Below are positions 56,173 to 64,000 of a stretch of 64,000 nucleotides of DNA, in pieces. A model generated the notes under the pieces. That model ran no database searches. It was not told the origin of the DNA and was given only the letters and a program-made list of their open reading frames with translations. A program made the translations under genes and the position numbers. Every line of letters begins with the position of its first letter. Position 1 is the first letter of the stretch. This DNA is from Aquificota bacterium (lineage in GTDB: Bacteria > Thermosulfidibacterota > Thermosulfidibacteria > Thermosulfidibacterales > B14-G1), in NCBI GenBank assembly GCA_015486015.1, contig WFSL01000033.1:1-64000 (forward strand), in the 5' to 3' direction.

Positions 56173-57879
56173 TTAACCCTTTTTAATCCCCTCCTCAGAA
56201 GCCCACCCCTTAGAGAACTCCCGCTCCTTCAATGCCCGGCGTAGCACCTTGCCAACCATGGATTTAGGGAGATCCTCCACAAACTCCACTTCCTTAGGCA
56301 ACTTATAGGGGGCCAACCTCTCACTGCAAAAGCTCACCACCTCCTGTTCGGTCAGGGTGACGCCCTCCCTCTTCACTACATAGGCCTTCACCACCTCCCC
56401 CTTATACCCATGGGGCACGCCAATGACTGCTGCCTCGAGGATCTTGGGGTGCTCGTAAAGCACCTCTTCTACCTCCCTGGGATAGATGTTGTACCCGCCA
56501 GAGATGATCATGTCCTTCTTCCTATCTACAATATAAAAGTACCCCTCCTCATCCATCCTGGCCATATCCCCTGTATGGAGCCAACCATCCCGTAAGGCCA
56601 TAAAGGTCTCATCCAGCCTGTTCCAGTAACCCTTCATCACCTGGGGACCACTCACAACCAACTCCCCCACTTCACCTGGAGGCACATCCTCACCCGTATC
56701 CGGGTTTACCACCCTTGCCAAAGTATCGGGAACAGGGAGGCCTATGGAGCCAAATTTGCGCTTCCCCCAGATAGGGTTAACGTGGGTTACAGGAGATGCC
56801 TCAGAGAGCCCATACCCCTCCACCACCCTCCCACCAGTAATGCGTTCAAACTCCTGGGCCACTTCTATGGGAAGTGGTGCGCCACCACTGATGCACACCT
56901 CCACAGAAGAGAGATCCACCCTGTGGTGAGAGGCAAACCCGTTTATGGCCACGTATATGGTAGGAACACCTGGAAACATAGTGACCCGATGCTTTCTGAT
57001 GAGCCTCACCACCTCTTTAACCTCGAACCTGGGCACCAGGACCAAAGTAGCACCGATATAAAAACCCAAACCCATAACCGCTGTCATCCCATAGACATGG
57101 AAGAAGGGGAGCACGCACATCAGCACCTCACCCCCTTCCTTTGCCTCATGACACCAGGCCCGAATCTGGAGCGTATTGGCTATGAGATTTGCGTGGGTAA
57201 GCATGGCTGCCTTTGCCAACCCTGTGGTTCCCCCGGTATATTGAAACACCGCCACGTCCTTCTGGGGATCCACCTCCACTGGTTCAGGCCCCCCTCCACC
57301 TCGAAGGAGGGGCTCAAAATCAACAATCTTGGAGCCAAACTGGGCCCTATCGAGCTTGGGCTTCCCCTTCATCTTCAGCGGAAACAGGAGACTCAAAGGA
57401 AACGGCAAAAGGTTCTTCATTTTGGCGACAATGAGCCGCTCCACCAGGCCCTGATTCAGGGCCTCTTCAAACTTGAAGGCCAAAAAATCCAACGTAATCG
57501 CCACCTTCACCCTGGCATCTTGGAGAAGGGCGTTTAGCTCCCTGGAGGTGTACATGGGATTGAGCTGAACCACTACTCCCCCAATCTTGAGGATTGCATA
57601 AAATGCCATAGGAAAAACGGGACAGTTTGGCAGTAAGAGGGCTACACGATCCCCCTTTCTTAGCCCCATAGCCTGAAGGGAACCGGCCAGACTGAGGGTG
57701 CAACGGTGGAGTTCCCTGTACGTGGTCTTCTTCCCAAAAAAGAGAAGGGCCTCCCTTTCCCCTGCTATCTCTACACCCCTCTCGAAGATATAGAAGGCAT
57801 TGACCTGGGGATACTCGAGATGATGAGGCACCTGATCAGGATAGAACCTCAACCATGGCCTCTCCCCTTGCCATGTCAT
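56173..57879 (-). CDS. fadD: Long-chain fatty-acid-CoA ligase
   Basis: A 568-residue member of the ANL superfamily, activating fatty acids to acyl-CoA with ATP and CoA. The P-loop motif is YTGGTTGLAKAAMLTHANL (in part). VEGYGLSEASPVTHVNP, GWLHTGDMARMDEEGYFYIVDRKKDMIISGGYNIYP (in part) and the catalytic Lys in PKSMVGKVLRRAL are present. Fatty acid chain length cannot be fixed. ATG 57879 has AGGGGGCGG 6 nt upstream; GTG 57882 is an alternative. It follows the LUD fusion after 67 bp, and both could serve organic acid use. Confidence 0.92.
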   Translation of the reverse strand: MTWQGERPWLRFYPDQVPHHLEYPQVNAFYIFERGVEIAGEREALLFFGKKTTYRELHRCTLSLAGSLQAMGLRKGDRVALLLPNCPVFPMAFYAILKIGGVVVQLNPMYTSRELNALLQDARVKVAITLDFLAFKFEEALNQGLVERLIVAKMKNLLPFPLSLLFPLKMKGKPKLDRAQFGSKIVDFEPLLRGGGGPEPVEVDPQKDVAVFQYTGGTTGLAKAAMLTHANLIANTLQIRAWCHEAKEGGEVLMCVLPFFHVYGMTAVMGLGFYIGATLVLVPRFEVKEVVRLIRKHRVTMFPGVPTIYVAINGFASHHRVDLSSVEVCISGGAPLPIEVAQEFERITGGRVVEGYGLSEASPVTHVNPIWGKRKFGSIGLPVPDTLARVVNPDTGEDVPPGEVGELVVSGPQVMKGYWNRLDETFMALRDGWLHTGDMARMDEEGYFYIVDRKKDMIISGGYNIYPREVEEVLYEHPKILEAAVIGVPHGYKGEVVKAYVVKREGVTLTEQEVVSFCSERLAPYKLPKEVEFVEDLPKSMVGKVLRRALKEREFSKGWASEEGIKKG

Positions 57880-57945
57880 CACCGCCCCCTTTGCACTTCC
57901 CCCATTGAGTGAACAATTAGAAGAAGAAAACCCCTGAAAAACGCC

Positions 57946-60036
57946 CTATAATCCCCTGGCCCGTTTAAAGGCCCTCAATAGGAAGGTGGCCATATGGACC
58001 ACCTCCACAGGCATCCCCTTCTTCTTCACACCGCCCCTGAGCTGCATAATGCAACTGGGGCAAGAAGTGACCACTGTCTGAATCCCCTCCTTTTCTATCC
58101 AGTCAAGCTTCTTCTTCAGGATCTCCCCTGAGATAGGGGGATATTTGAAGGCATAAAGCCCCGCACCACCACAACATAGATGGGCCTCCTCCCCCTCTAC
58201 CAACTCAACCCCTTGTACCTGCCTCAGCAACTCCAAAGGCTCCTCTTTGATGCCAAGGTGACGCTCCAGATGGCAAGGGAAATGATAAGCTACCCTACCC
58301 TCATACACCCCTGGAAACTCGCCCCCACCAAGCTTCTTCAAGATATACTGACAAAGGCTGTAGGCCTCTGGCACGCTAAACCCCTCTTCCAAATAACTGT
58401 GAAAACCTGACTGGCAAGTGGCACACAAAAAGAGTAAGGGTTTGTCTAAGGGGACACTTACAAGATTCCTATAGGCCAATTCGCGCCACAGTCCCTTCTC
58501 CCCCACCGCCTTGGCAGGCAAACCGCAGCACTCTTCATGCATAAGCTGGAGAGAGACACCCATAGAGGTAAGGAGCCCTACTGCATCCCTCCCAATCTCA
58601 GGATAGATATACTCTATCATACATCCCACATAGAGGGTGGCCTCTCCCCCTTTCCCCACCTCCAAACCCTGAGTAATAGCCCAAGGGTGAAAGGGAGGGA
58701 GTTGGGGCCTCTCTAACACCCTCTCCTGAGTGATGGCCCTGGCGGGTCCGGGTAGATTCCTTATCTCCCGGGGTACCGCCAGATGCGAGAGCCCAGCAGC
58801 GCTCTCCAACACCCTCCTCTTAGATACCACCTTCACTGCCAAGCGCTCTGCCTCTCCCCCCTCCTTAGCAAGCTCTTTTACCCGCTCCACCAGACGGGGG
58901 ATGGGGATGCCCATGGGACATACCTCCAAACAAGTACCACATCCTGTACAGAGGCTGGCCACCTCCTTAGCCTCTTCCACCCCCTTAGTGATGGCTGTCC
59001 AGACCGCACCGATACCCCCCATGTAAATCTTCGCAAAGGTATGGCCCCCTACGGTCCGATAAACGGGGCAGAAATTCATGCACGCACCACACCGAATGCA
59101 CCTGAGGGCTTCCTTTAATATAGGATCCTCCATGGCCTTCTTGCGCCCATTGTCCAGCACCACCACGTGCATACTCCGACCCCGCCTCCACTGAAATGGA
59201 CCGGTAAATATGCTGAGATAACTGGAGTACCTGAGCCCTGCCGAGTTTATAGGCAGTATGTCAAATATGGCGAAGGCATCCTCCACCGTCTCTACAATCT
59301 TCTCCCAGCCCGTAAGGATGATCTGGGTGGAGGGAAGGGTAGAACAGAGTCGCCCGTTCCCCTCATTCGTCATGAGAAAGAAGGCGGGTATATCGGCAGC
59401 CACGGCATTGATCCCCGTGATGCCCGTAGAGGCAGAGAGGAATTTAGACCTTAGGTCCTTCCCCACTTCCTTGGTAATAAGGTAAGGATCCTCTGGCACA
59501 TCCCTCCCCCACACTTTTGAAAAGAGAGCCGCCACCTCCTCCTTTGTCTTGTGGATGGCGGGTACTATCAGATGAGAAGGCCTCTCACCCGCAAGCTGTA
59601 TTATGCGCTCCCCCAGATCTGTTTCCACCACCTCCAGACCAAGAGACTCTAAGTAAGGATTGAGCTCGATCTCCTCACTGGTAATAGACTTCCCCTTCAC
59701 CACCATGTCACCCCCGGAAGCCTGGGCCAGCTTTCCAATATGCTCACGGGCAGTGGCCGCATCAGCAGCCATGAAGAAGTGCCCACCACGGGCCTCTATG
59801 GCCGTTTTCACCTTTTCCCACAGTCCGTCAGCCTCAGAAAGGGCCTTTTCCTTCCTCTCCTTCCCATGCTCTACCCATGACCGAAAATCCCCCCACGCTT
59901 TCAAGGTCTTGTCCCTTTCCCGGGTAAATCTGGTCATGGCCCTCCCCAAGGCCTCACGAAGAACAGGATCCTTGACCACCTGCTGGAGGTGCCTCCATCT
60001 GACAGTGTATCCCTTAAGATCCCCCCACAGCCCCAT
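57946..60036 (-). CDS. LUD domain plus 4Fe-4S and cysteine-rich CCG fusion
   Basis: A 696-residue protein related to LutB/LutC-LutA and to GlpC. Residues about 20-300 form the LUD domain (MAADAATAREHIGKLAQASGG, ITGINAVAADIPAFFL). A ferredoxin-like segment has CIRCGACMNFCPVY and CTGCGTCLEVCPMGI. The C-terminal part contains two CCG-type motifs (MHEECCGLPA, and AHLCCGGAGLYAFKY) preceded by CMIEYIYPEIG and YHFPCHLERH. Separate in Bacillus LutABC, these parts are fused here. Oxidation of lactate or a related hydroxy acid with electrons passing to quinone or another carrier is inferred. GTG 60042 and ATG 60039 are alternative starts. Confidence 0.88.
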   Translation of the reverse strand: MGLWGDLKGYTVRWRHLQQVVKDPVLREALGRAMTRFTRERDKTLKAWGDFRSWVEHGKERKEKALSEADGLWEKVKTAIEARGGHFFMAADAATAREHIGKLAQASGGDMVVKGKSITSEEIELNPYLESLGLEVVETDLGERIIQLAGERPSHLIVPAIHKTKEEVAALFSKVWGRDVPEDPYLITKEVGKDLRSKFLSASTGITGINAVAADIPAFFLMTNEGNGRLCSTLPSTQIILTGWEKIVETVEDAFAIFDILPINSAGLRYSSYLSIFTGPFQWRRGRSMHVVVLDNGRKKAMEDPILKEALRCIRCGACMNFCPVYRTVGGHTFAKIYMGGIGAVWTAITKGVEEAKEVASLCTGCGTCLEVCPMGIPIPRLVERVKELAKEGGEAERLAVKVVSKRRVLESAAGLSHLAVPREIRNLPGPARAITQERVLERPQLPPFHPWAITQGLEVGKGGEATLYVGCMIEYIYPEIGRDAVGLLTSMGVSLQLMHEECCGLPAKAVGEKGLWRELAYRNLVSVPLDKPLLFLCATCQSGFHSYLEEGFSVPEAYSLCQYILKKLGGGEFPGVYEGRVAYHFPCHLERHLGIKEEPLELLRQVQGVELVEGEEAHLCCGGAGLYAFKYPPISGEILKKKLDWIEKEGIQTVVTSCPSCIMQLRGGVKKKGMPVEVVHMATFLLRAFKRARGL

Positions 60037-60172
60037 CATCACACCTCTCTCTTACCTCCTCATGGACATTGGGGGTATAACACAGCCCCCCAAGAGAAAA
60101 AAGCAAACCGGAAATGAATGGATTTACAACCTGATGCCCTTTTAGTACTTAAGTAAATCGGCTGGCTTAGTC

Positions 60173-60862
60173 ATGGAAAGTGGACATCACTATACACTCA
60201 AAATAGGGGAACTCAAGACCGAGGAGAAACCTCGGGAGAAGCTCATAACCTACGGCCCCTCGGCACTGAAAAACTATGAGCTTATGGCCATCATCCTATC
60301 TAAGGGTACCAGAAAGGAAGGGGTGCTGGAGACAGCCTATAGAATCATGGAACAGTATCACCCCGCCGTGCTTGAACAAGACCTCACAGTGGAAGAGGTG
60401 AAGACACTCTACCGTCTAAATACAGTCCATGCCTGCCAGTTTATAGCCACCTTAGAGCTTGGCAAGCGCCTATTTCAGAGAGGCAAGGAGATTTATTTCC
60501 GCACTCCCATGCAGGTTTACGAATATTTAAAGAGCATGACCTTCCTCGCTAAGGAACACGTCAGGGCCCTCTACCTCGATGTGAAAAACCGACTTGTCAG
60601 GGAGGAAGTGATAAGTATTGGCGGCCTCAACTCCAGTCCCCTTTACCCCAGGGAAGTGATACGCCCAGCCCTCCTATGTAACGCCGCAGGCATCATCCTG
60701 GCACATAACCACCCCTCTGGAGACCCAACACCAAGCCCCTGCGACTTGGAGATCACCCAGAGGATCAAGGATGCCTGTATACTCCTAAATGTAGAACTAC
60801 TGGATCACATCATCCTGGGGGAAAAGGGGTATGTAAGCCTTCGAGAGAAGGGACAACTCTGA
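60173..60862 (+). CDS. radC: RadC family JAB1/MPN-domain protein
   Basis: A 229-residue RadC. The N-terminal helical UPF0758 region has PREKLITYGPSALKNYELMAIIL in part. The C-terminal MPN domain has ALYLDVKNRLVREEVISIGGL in part, and the metal motif AHNHPSGDPTPSPCDLEIT, giving the HxH and D ligands expected for a zinc hydrolase. The in vivo role is unclear and the early link to DNA repair has been questioned. ATG 60173 has no clear RBS. It stands alone, divergent from the LUD fusion gene. Confidence 0.93.
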   Translation: MESGHHYTLKIGELKTEEKPREKLITYGPSALKNYELMAIILSKGTRKEGVLETAYRIMEQYHPAVLEQDLTVEEVKTLYRLNTVHACQFIATLELGKRLFQRGKEIYFRTPMQVYEYLKSMTFLAKEHVRALYLDVKNRLVREEVISIGGLNSSPLYPREVIRPALLCNAAGIILAHNHPSGDPTPSPCDLEITQRIKDACILLNVELLDHIILGEKGYVSLREKGQL

Positions 60863-60888
60863 TAGCCTCCACCAGAGAAAATCCTCTG

Positions 60889-61674
60889 CTACCGGTCCGA
60901 GCCTTTGGCCTCCTCCCAATAGCGGTCCATGGTCTCTAAATCCGCATCTTGGGGCAATCGCCCCTCCTGCCGAAGACGCTCCTCCACGTAACTAAACCTC
61001 TTGATAAACCGCTTGTTGCATTGCCTCAAGGCATCCTCTGGATCCACACCCAAGAATCGGGCAAGATTCACTAAGGCAAAAAGTAGATCACCCATCTCCC
61101 AGGCCATGCCCTCCTTATCTCCCTTCCTGCACGCCTCCTTAAATTCTCTGAATTCCTCTTCTACCTTCTCCCAAACGGGCTCCACCCTGGACCAATCAAA
61201 ACCCACCCTGGCTGCCTTCTCCTGAATCCTCATAGCCTGCAAAAGGGCAGGGAGGTAAGGCGGCACCCCCGAAAGGGCCGAGCGGTGATTCTCTTCTCTA
61301 CCCTTGATGGCTTCCCAGTTTTCCAGGACCTCCTGGGCATCCCTGACGGTGACCTCACCAAAGACATGGGGATGGCGGCGAATGAGCTTCTGTGCAAGGA
61401 CCTCCAAGACATGGGTTATGTCAAATTCCCCACCCTCCTTGGCAATTTGGGCATGAAAGACGATCTGGAGAAGCAGGTCCCCTAGCTCCTCCTTCAGCTT
61501 ATCTGGGTCCCCATCGTCTATGGCGTCCACAACTTCATAGGCCTCTTCAATGAGATAGGGCTTCAAGGAGTCCCTGGTCTGTTCCCTATCCCAGGGACAC
61601 CCACCCTCTCCCCGCAGCACCGACATGATTTCCACTACCCTCCAAAATGGGTCTTTCTCCTTAAGCTCCTTCAA
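60889..61674 (-). CDS. mazG: Nucleoside triphosphate pyrophosphohydrolase MazG
   Basis: A 261-residue two-domain MazG, which hydrolyses noncanonical NTPs to NMPs. The first domain has [29 protein letters not shown] (in part), with the EExxE metal motif, then [17 protein letters not shown]. The second domain carries [35 protein letters not shown] (in part), again EExxD-like. The Gly at the N-terminus precedes a typical helix. TTG 61674 starts 4 bp after the yjbQ stop, so the two genes are coupled. Confidence 0.94.
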   Translation of the reverse strand: MKELKEKDPFWRVVEIMSVLRGEGGCPWDREQTRDSLKPYLIEEAYEVVDAIDDGDPDKLKEELGDLLLQIVFHAQIAKEGGEFDITHVLEVLAQKLIRRHPHVFGEVTVRDAQEVLENWEAIKGREENHRSALSGVPPYLPALLQAMRIQEKAARVGFDWSRVEPVWEKVEEEFREFKEACRKGDKEGMAWEMGDLLFALVNLARFLGVDPEDALRQCNKRFIKRFSYVEERLRQEGRLPQDADLETMDRYWEEAKGSDR

Positions 61675-61677
61675 GAC

Positions 61678-62076
61678 TCATCCCTCCGTCACTTTCACAA
61701 TCACCTTCCTCCTCCTGGGCCCATCGAATTCGGCAAAGAAGATCCCCTGCCAGGTGCCCAAGCTGAGTCTACCTCCATCTACAAACACCACCTGTGATGC
61801 GCCCACCAAGGTGGCCTTGATATGGGCATCAGCGTTCCCCTCCAGGTGTCTATATCCCTCCCCACGAGGCACCAATCGGACCAGGGTATCCCGTATATCC
61901 AAGGCCACAGAGGGGTCTGCATGCTCATTGATGAAGACCCCTGCAGTTGTATGGGGAACGTAAATGAAGCACACCCCTTCCTTTACTCCAGAGGCGCCCA
62001 CCACCTGAGCCACCTGAGAGGTGATATCCACCATCTCCTCCCTCTTACTGGTCCTCACCTCAAACGTTTTCACCAT
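61678..62076 (-). CDS. yjbQ: YjbQ family protein (UPF0047)
   Basis: A 132-residue UPF0047 protein. Seen are [38 protein letters not shown] (in part), [18 protein letters not shown] and [20 protein letters not shown]. Members bind metal near the conserved His and have been linked to thiamine phosphate synthase-like activity when overproduced; the natural role is unknown. ATG 62076 has GGAGGGG 7-8 nt upstream, while GTG 62082 is too close to that site. It precedes mazG. Confidence 0.92.
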   Translation of the reverse strand: MVKTFEVRTSKREEMVDITSQVAQVVGASGVKEGVCFIYVPHTTAGVFINEHADPSVALDIRDTLVRLVPRGEGYRHLEGNADAHIKATLVGASQVVFVDGGRLSLGTWQGIFFAEFDGPRRRKVIVKVTEG

Positions 62077-62218
62077 AAGCACCCCTCCTTTATATCATAG
62101 AGCCCATGGGCACCCCAGATGGTACCGCTAAATCTAATCAATTGCCACTGGGAGTTCCCTGGCCACACATCACCCACCTGTGCTAATAAGGGGCAAACAA
62201 TTAGAAGGGGGAAAGACC

Positions 62219-63526
62219 ATGGACACCGATGTCCTGATCATAGGAAGTGGTGTAGCAGGCTGCTCAGCAGCCTTAGAGCTTGCCAAAAGAGGCCTTCAAG
62301 TCACCATGGTTACCAAGGCAGACAGGCCTGAAGAATCTAACACCTACCATGCTCAAGGGGGGATAATCTACAAGGGCAAACAAGACCGTCCGGAACTCCT
62401 GGTGCGGGACATTGAAGAGGCAGGGGCAGGAGCCACATGGCCCCCAGCAGCCCAGGTGCTGGCCGAGGAAGGTCCCCACTTGGTAGAGGAGATCCTCATC
62501 AAAGAAGTAAAGGTTCCCTTCAACATTAACGAGGAGGGAGAGCTCGACCTTACAGAGGAGGCCGCGCACTCTATGAGGCGCATCATCCACTCCGACGACT
62601 TCACAGGCAAGGCCATTGAAACCGCCCTCATTCAATATATACCACACATTCCAGGGATACACATCCTCACAAACCATGTAGCTATAGACCTAATCACTCC
62701 AGAACACCATTCTCCAGATCCATTAGCTACCTACCCCCCCACCTCCTGTCTGGGAGCTTACGTCTTCAATACAAAAGAAAAAAAGGTGATAAAGATTACT
62801 GCATATGTAACCATACTGGCCACTGGGGGCATGGGGCAGGTCTTTCTGCACACCACCAATCCAGACGGCGCTACAGGGGACGGATACGCCATGGCTTATA
62901 GGGCAGGGGCCAAATTGATAAACATGGAGTATACCCAGTTTCATCCTACCACCCTGTTCCATAAGGATGCCAAGAGGTTCCTCATATCAGAGTCCGTGCG
63001 AGGTGAAGGTGCCATCCTGAAGACCCCTAAGGGAGAACCCTTCATGGAGAAGTACCACCCCTTGGGCTGCCTTGCTCCGAGGGATGTGGTGGCTCGGGCC
63101 ATCCACGAAGAGATGGTGGAGCATGGATACAAGTATGTGCTTCTGGATCTGGCCTCCTACATGGAACCAGAGCGGATCAGGCGTCGGTTCCCCATGATCC
63201 ACGAGACCTGCCTCAATTACGGTATAGACATGACCAAGGATCCCATTCCTGTAGTCCCAGCCTTCCACTTTTCATGTGGAGGGGTAAAAGTGGATCTGTG
63301 GGGCAAAACCAATATTAACAGGCTTTTTGCAGTAGGCGAGGTCTCCTGTACTGGGCTCCACGGCGCAAACCGCTTAGCCAGTACATCCCTCCTCGAGGGA
63401 TTAGTATGGGGAAACAGGGCTGCACGATGGATCCATCAACATTGGAAGGAATACGTCAATGAGTACCCCCCCCACCCCATCCCAGAATGGATAGACACAG
63501 GGGTGGAGGAACCGATCCCGCCCTGA
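62219..63526 (+). CDS. nadB: L-aspartate oxidase NadB, N-terminal part (frame-shifted gene)
   Basis: This frame encodes about 435 residues, ending in TGA before the family C-terminus. NadB oxidises aspartate to iminoaspartate for quinolinate synthesis. The FAD site [21 protein letters not shown] starts at residue 4. Also seen are [57 protein letters not shown] and [17 protein letters not shown]. Homology continues to about 63505 (PEWIDTG), then jumps to the next frame. ATG 62219 has AGAAGGGGG upstream. If the shift is a true mutation, the product would be truncated. Confidence 0.9.
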   Translation: MDTDVLIIGSGVAGCSAALELAKRGLQVTMVTKADRPEESNTYHAQGGIIYKGKQDRPELLVRDIEEAGAGATWPPAAQVLAEEGPHLVEEILIKEVKVPFNINEEGELDLTEEAAHSMRRIIHSDDFTGKAIETALIQYIPHIPGIHILTNHVAIDLITPEHHSPDPLATYPPTSCLGAYVFNTKEKKVIKITAYVTILATGGMGQVFLHTTNPDGATGDGYAMAYRAGAKLINMEYTQFHPTTLFHKDAKRFLISESVRGEGAILKTPKGEPFMEKYHPLGCLAPRDVVARAIHEEMVEHGYKYVLLDLASYMEPERIRRRFPMIHETCLNYGIDMTKDPIPVVPAFHFSCGGVKVDLWGKTNINRLFAVGEVSCTGLHGANRLASTSLLEGLVWGNRAARWIHQHWKEYVNEYPPHPIPEWIDTGVEEPIPP

Positions 63527-63777
63527 TAAAGCAGGATTGGATCACCCTCCGGCACATCATGTGGAACTACGTGGGTCTGGTGAGGACAAAGAGGAGGCTG
63601 AAGCGCGCCATCACAGACCTCCGCCATCTCTGGCGGGAGGTGGAGGATTTCTATAAAAATGCAAAGCTTAACCGAGGGCTTATAGAGCTGAGAAACGGAA
63701 TCCAAACTGGCCTGGTGGTCGCCAGGGCTGCACAGCGCAACAGCACAAGTAGGGGCTGCCACTACAGAAAGGACTGA
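63487..63777 (+). pseudogene. nadB: NadB C-terminal domain in the -1 frame
   Basis: A second open frame, offset by -1 relative to the nadB start, carries the missing C-terminal helical domain of Nad[32 protein letters not shown], and the end SRGCHYRKD, where the His/Arg region is conserved in the family. The junction is about 63505-63520 in a purine-rich stretch (GGGGTGGAGGAACC). It has no start or RBS of its own. It may be a sequencing or assembly error, a true frameshift mutation, or a programmed -1 shift. Confidence 0.82.
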
Positions 63778-63782
63778 AAGCC

Positions 63783-64000
63783 ATGGGCCAGGTCAAAAAA
63801 CTGCAAGAAGAGATAATCAGGCTGAAGAGGGAAAAGGATATCCTCATCTTGGCACACTACTATCAGAGGCCCGAGGTGCAGGACATCGCCGACTTTGTGG
63901 GGGACTCCTTAGAGCTCAGCCGAGAGGCCTCTACAGCCGCTCAAGGAACCATCCTCTTTTGTGGTGTCACATTCATGGCAGAGATCGCCAAGATCCTCTC
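63783..64000 (+). CDS. nadA: Quinolinate synthase NadA, 5' part (cut by the window edge)
   Basis: The first 72 codons of NadA, which condenses iminoaspartate with dihydroxyacetone phosphate to quinolinate. [27 protein letters not shown] (in part) contains the substrate-binding HYYQ motif and conserved [15 protein letters not shown] near the end contains the first cysteine of the [4Fe-4S] site. Start ATG 63783 lies 5 bp after the nadB frame's end. Immediate nadB-nadA adjacency supports coupled quinolinate synthesis. The 3' part is outside. Confidence 0.93.
   Translation, partial: MGQVKKLQEEIIRLKREKDILILAHYYQRPEVQDIADFVGDSLELSREASTAAQGTILFCGVTFMAEIAKIL

Noticed and set aside
63463-63470. C8 homopolymer in nadB as the frameshift site
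   Set aside because: The frame remains correct after it: HPIPEW and IDTG match the NadB family in the original frame, so the shift is further downstream.
63524-63530. TGA at the end of the nadB frame as a selenocysteine or readthrough codon
   Set aside because: The NadB C-terminus lies in a different frame, so reading through TGA would not recover it.

Overview
The window reads as chromosomal core DNA of a Gram-negative, probably anaerobic and possibly thermophilic bacterium of the Desulfobacterota (deltaproteobacterial) type. Gram-negative signs are beta-barrel porins with a terminal Phe, several lipobox lipoproteins, a LolD-like ATPase and a MltD-like transglycosylase. Anaerobic or sulfidic signs are a Thi4 with His at the sulfur-donor position, an NfnAB/SudAB flavoenzyme pair, a LUD/4Fe-4S/CCG fusion and QueH. 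Genes are packed with 1-30 nt overlaps, GTG and TTG starts are common, and arginine is mostly AGG/AGA. The phylum is an inference from gene content. I see no insertion sequence, prophage, CRISPR array or rRNA operon.

Layout. 1-2.3 kb: a lipoprotein cut by the window edge, an MBL-fold hydrolase and a DUF3108 protein. 2.3-11.1 kb (minus): a long housekeeping run, transcribed mltD > zapB-like > zapA > 6S RNA candidate > rarA > 5-formyl-THF cyclo-ligase > rny > ymdB-like > folD > xseA. 11.3-17.6 kb: yqeY and mutS2 (plus), suhB and rng (minus), a MerR regulator and an orphan LolD-type ATPase (plus). 17.5-20.9 kb (minus): thiamine operon yggS-thi4-thiE-thiC. 21-25.8 kb (minus): a giant NAD-glutamate dehydrogenase. 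25.8-33.2 kb (plus): XRE-cupin regulator, pyruvoyl polyamine genes speD-pdaD-speE, CDP-alcohol phosphatidyltransferase, rsmG, yebC, ruvCAB, queH and DUF2905. 33.2-37.2 kb (minus): TPR protein, dapL and nfnBA. 37.4-42.9 kb (plus): an FG-GAP protein and two tandem paralogous porins separated by a perfect hairpin terminator. 42.9-44.3 kb: a coiled-coil/nuclease-like protein, a biotinyl-domain remnant and a self-contained tRNA-Leu unit. 44.3-56.2 kb (minus): the rimP-nusA-ylxRQ-infB-ylxP-rbfA-nrnA operon, running on into a MagIII-like glycosylase, mutL, a small unknown gene, proS and two envelope proteins, with a terminator-like hairpin in the rimP leader. 56.2-60 kb (minus): acyl-CoA ligase and the LUD fusion. 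60.2-64 kb: radC (plus), yjbQ and mazG (minus), then nadB (frameshifted) and nadA (plus, cut by the edge).

Functional themes are DNA repair and recombination (xseA, rarA, mutS2, mutL, glycosylase, ruvCAB, radC), RNA decay and translation (rny, rng, 6S, nusA/infB/rbfA/rimP, rsmG, proS), cofactors (thiamine, folate, NAD, queuosine), polyamines and envelope. I did not find a completely new multi-gene system. The best leads are the polyamine cluster with its dedicated regulator, the His-type Thi4 operon, the porin pair, the nadB frameshift, the biotinyl-domain fossil, the rimP attenuator and the apparent CTG start of the MerR gene.
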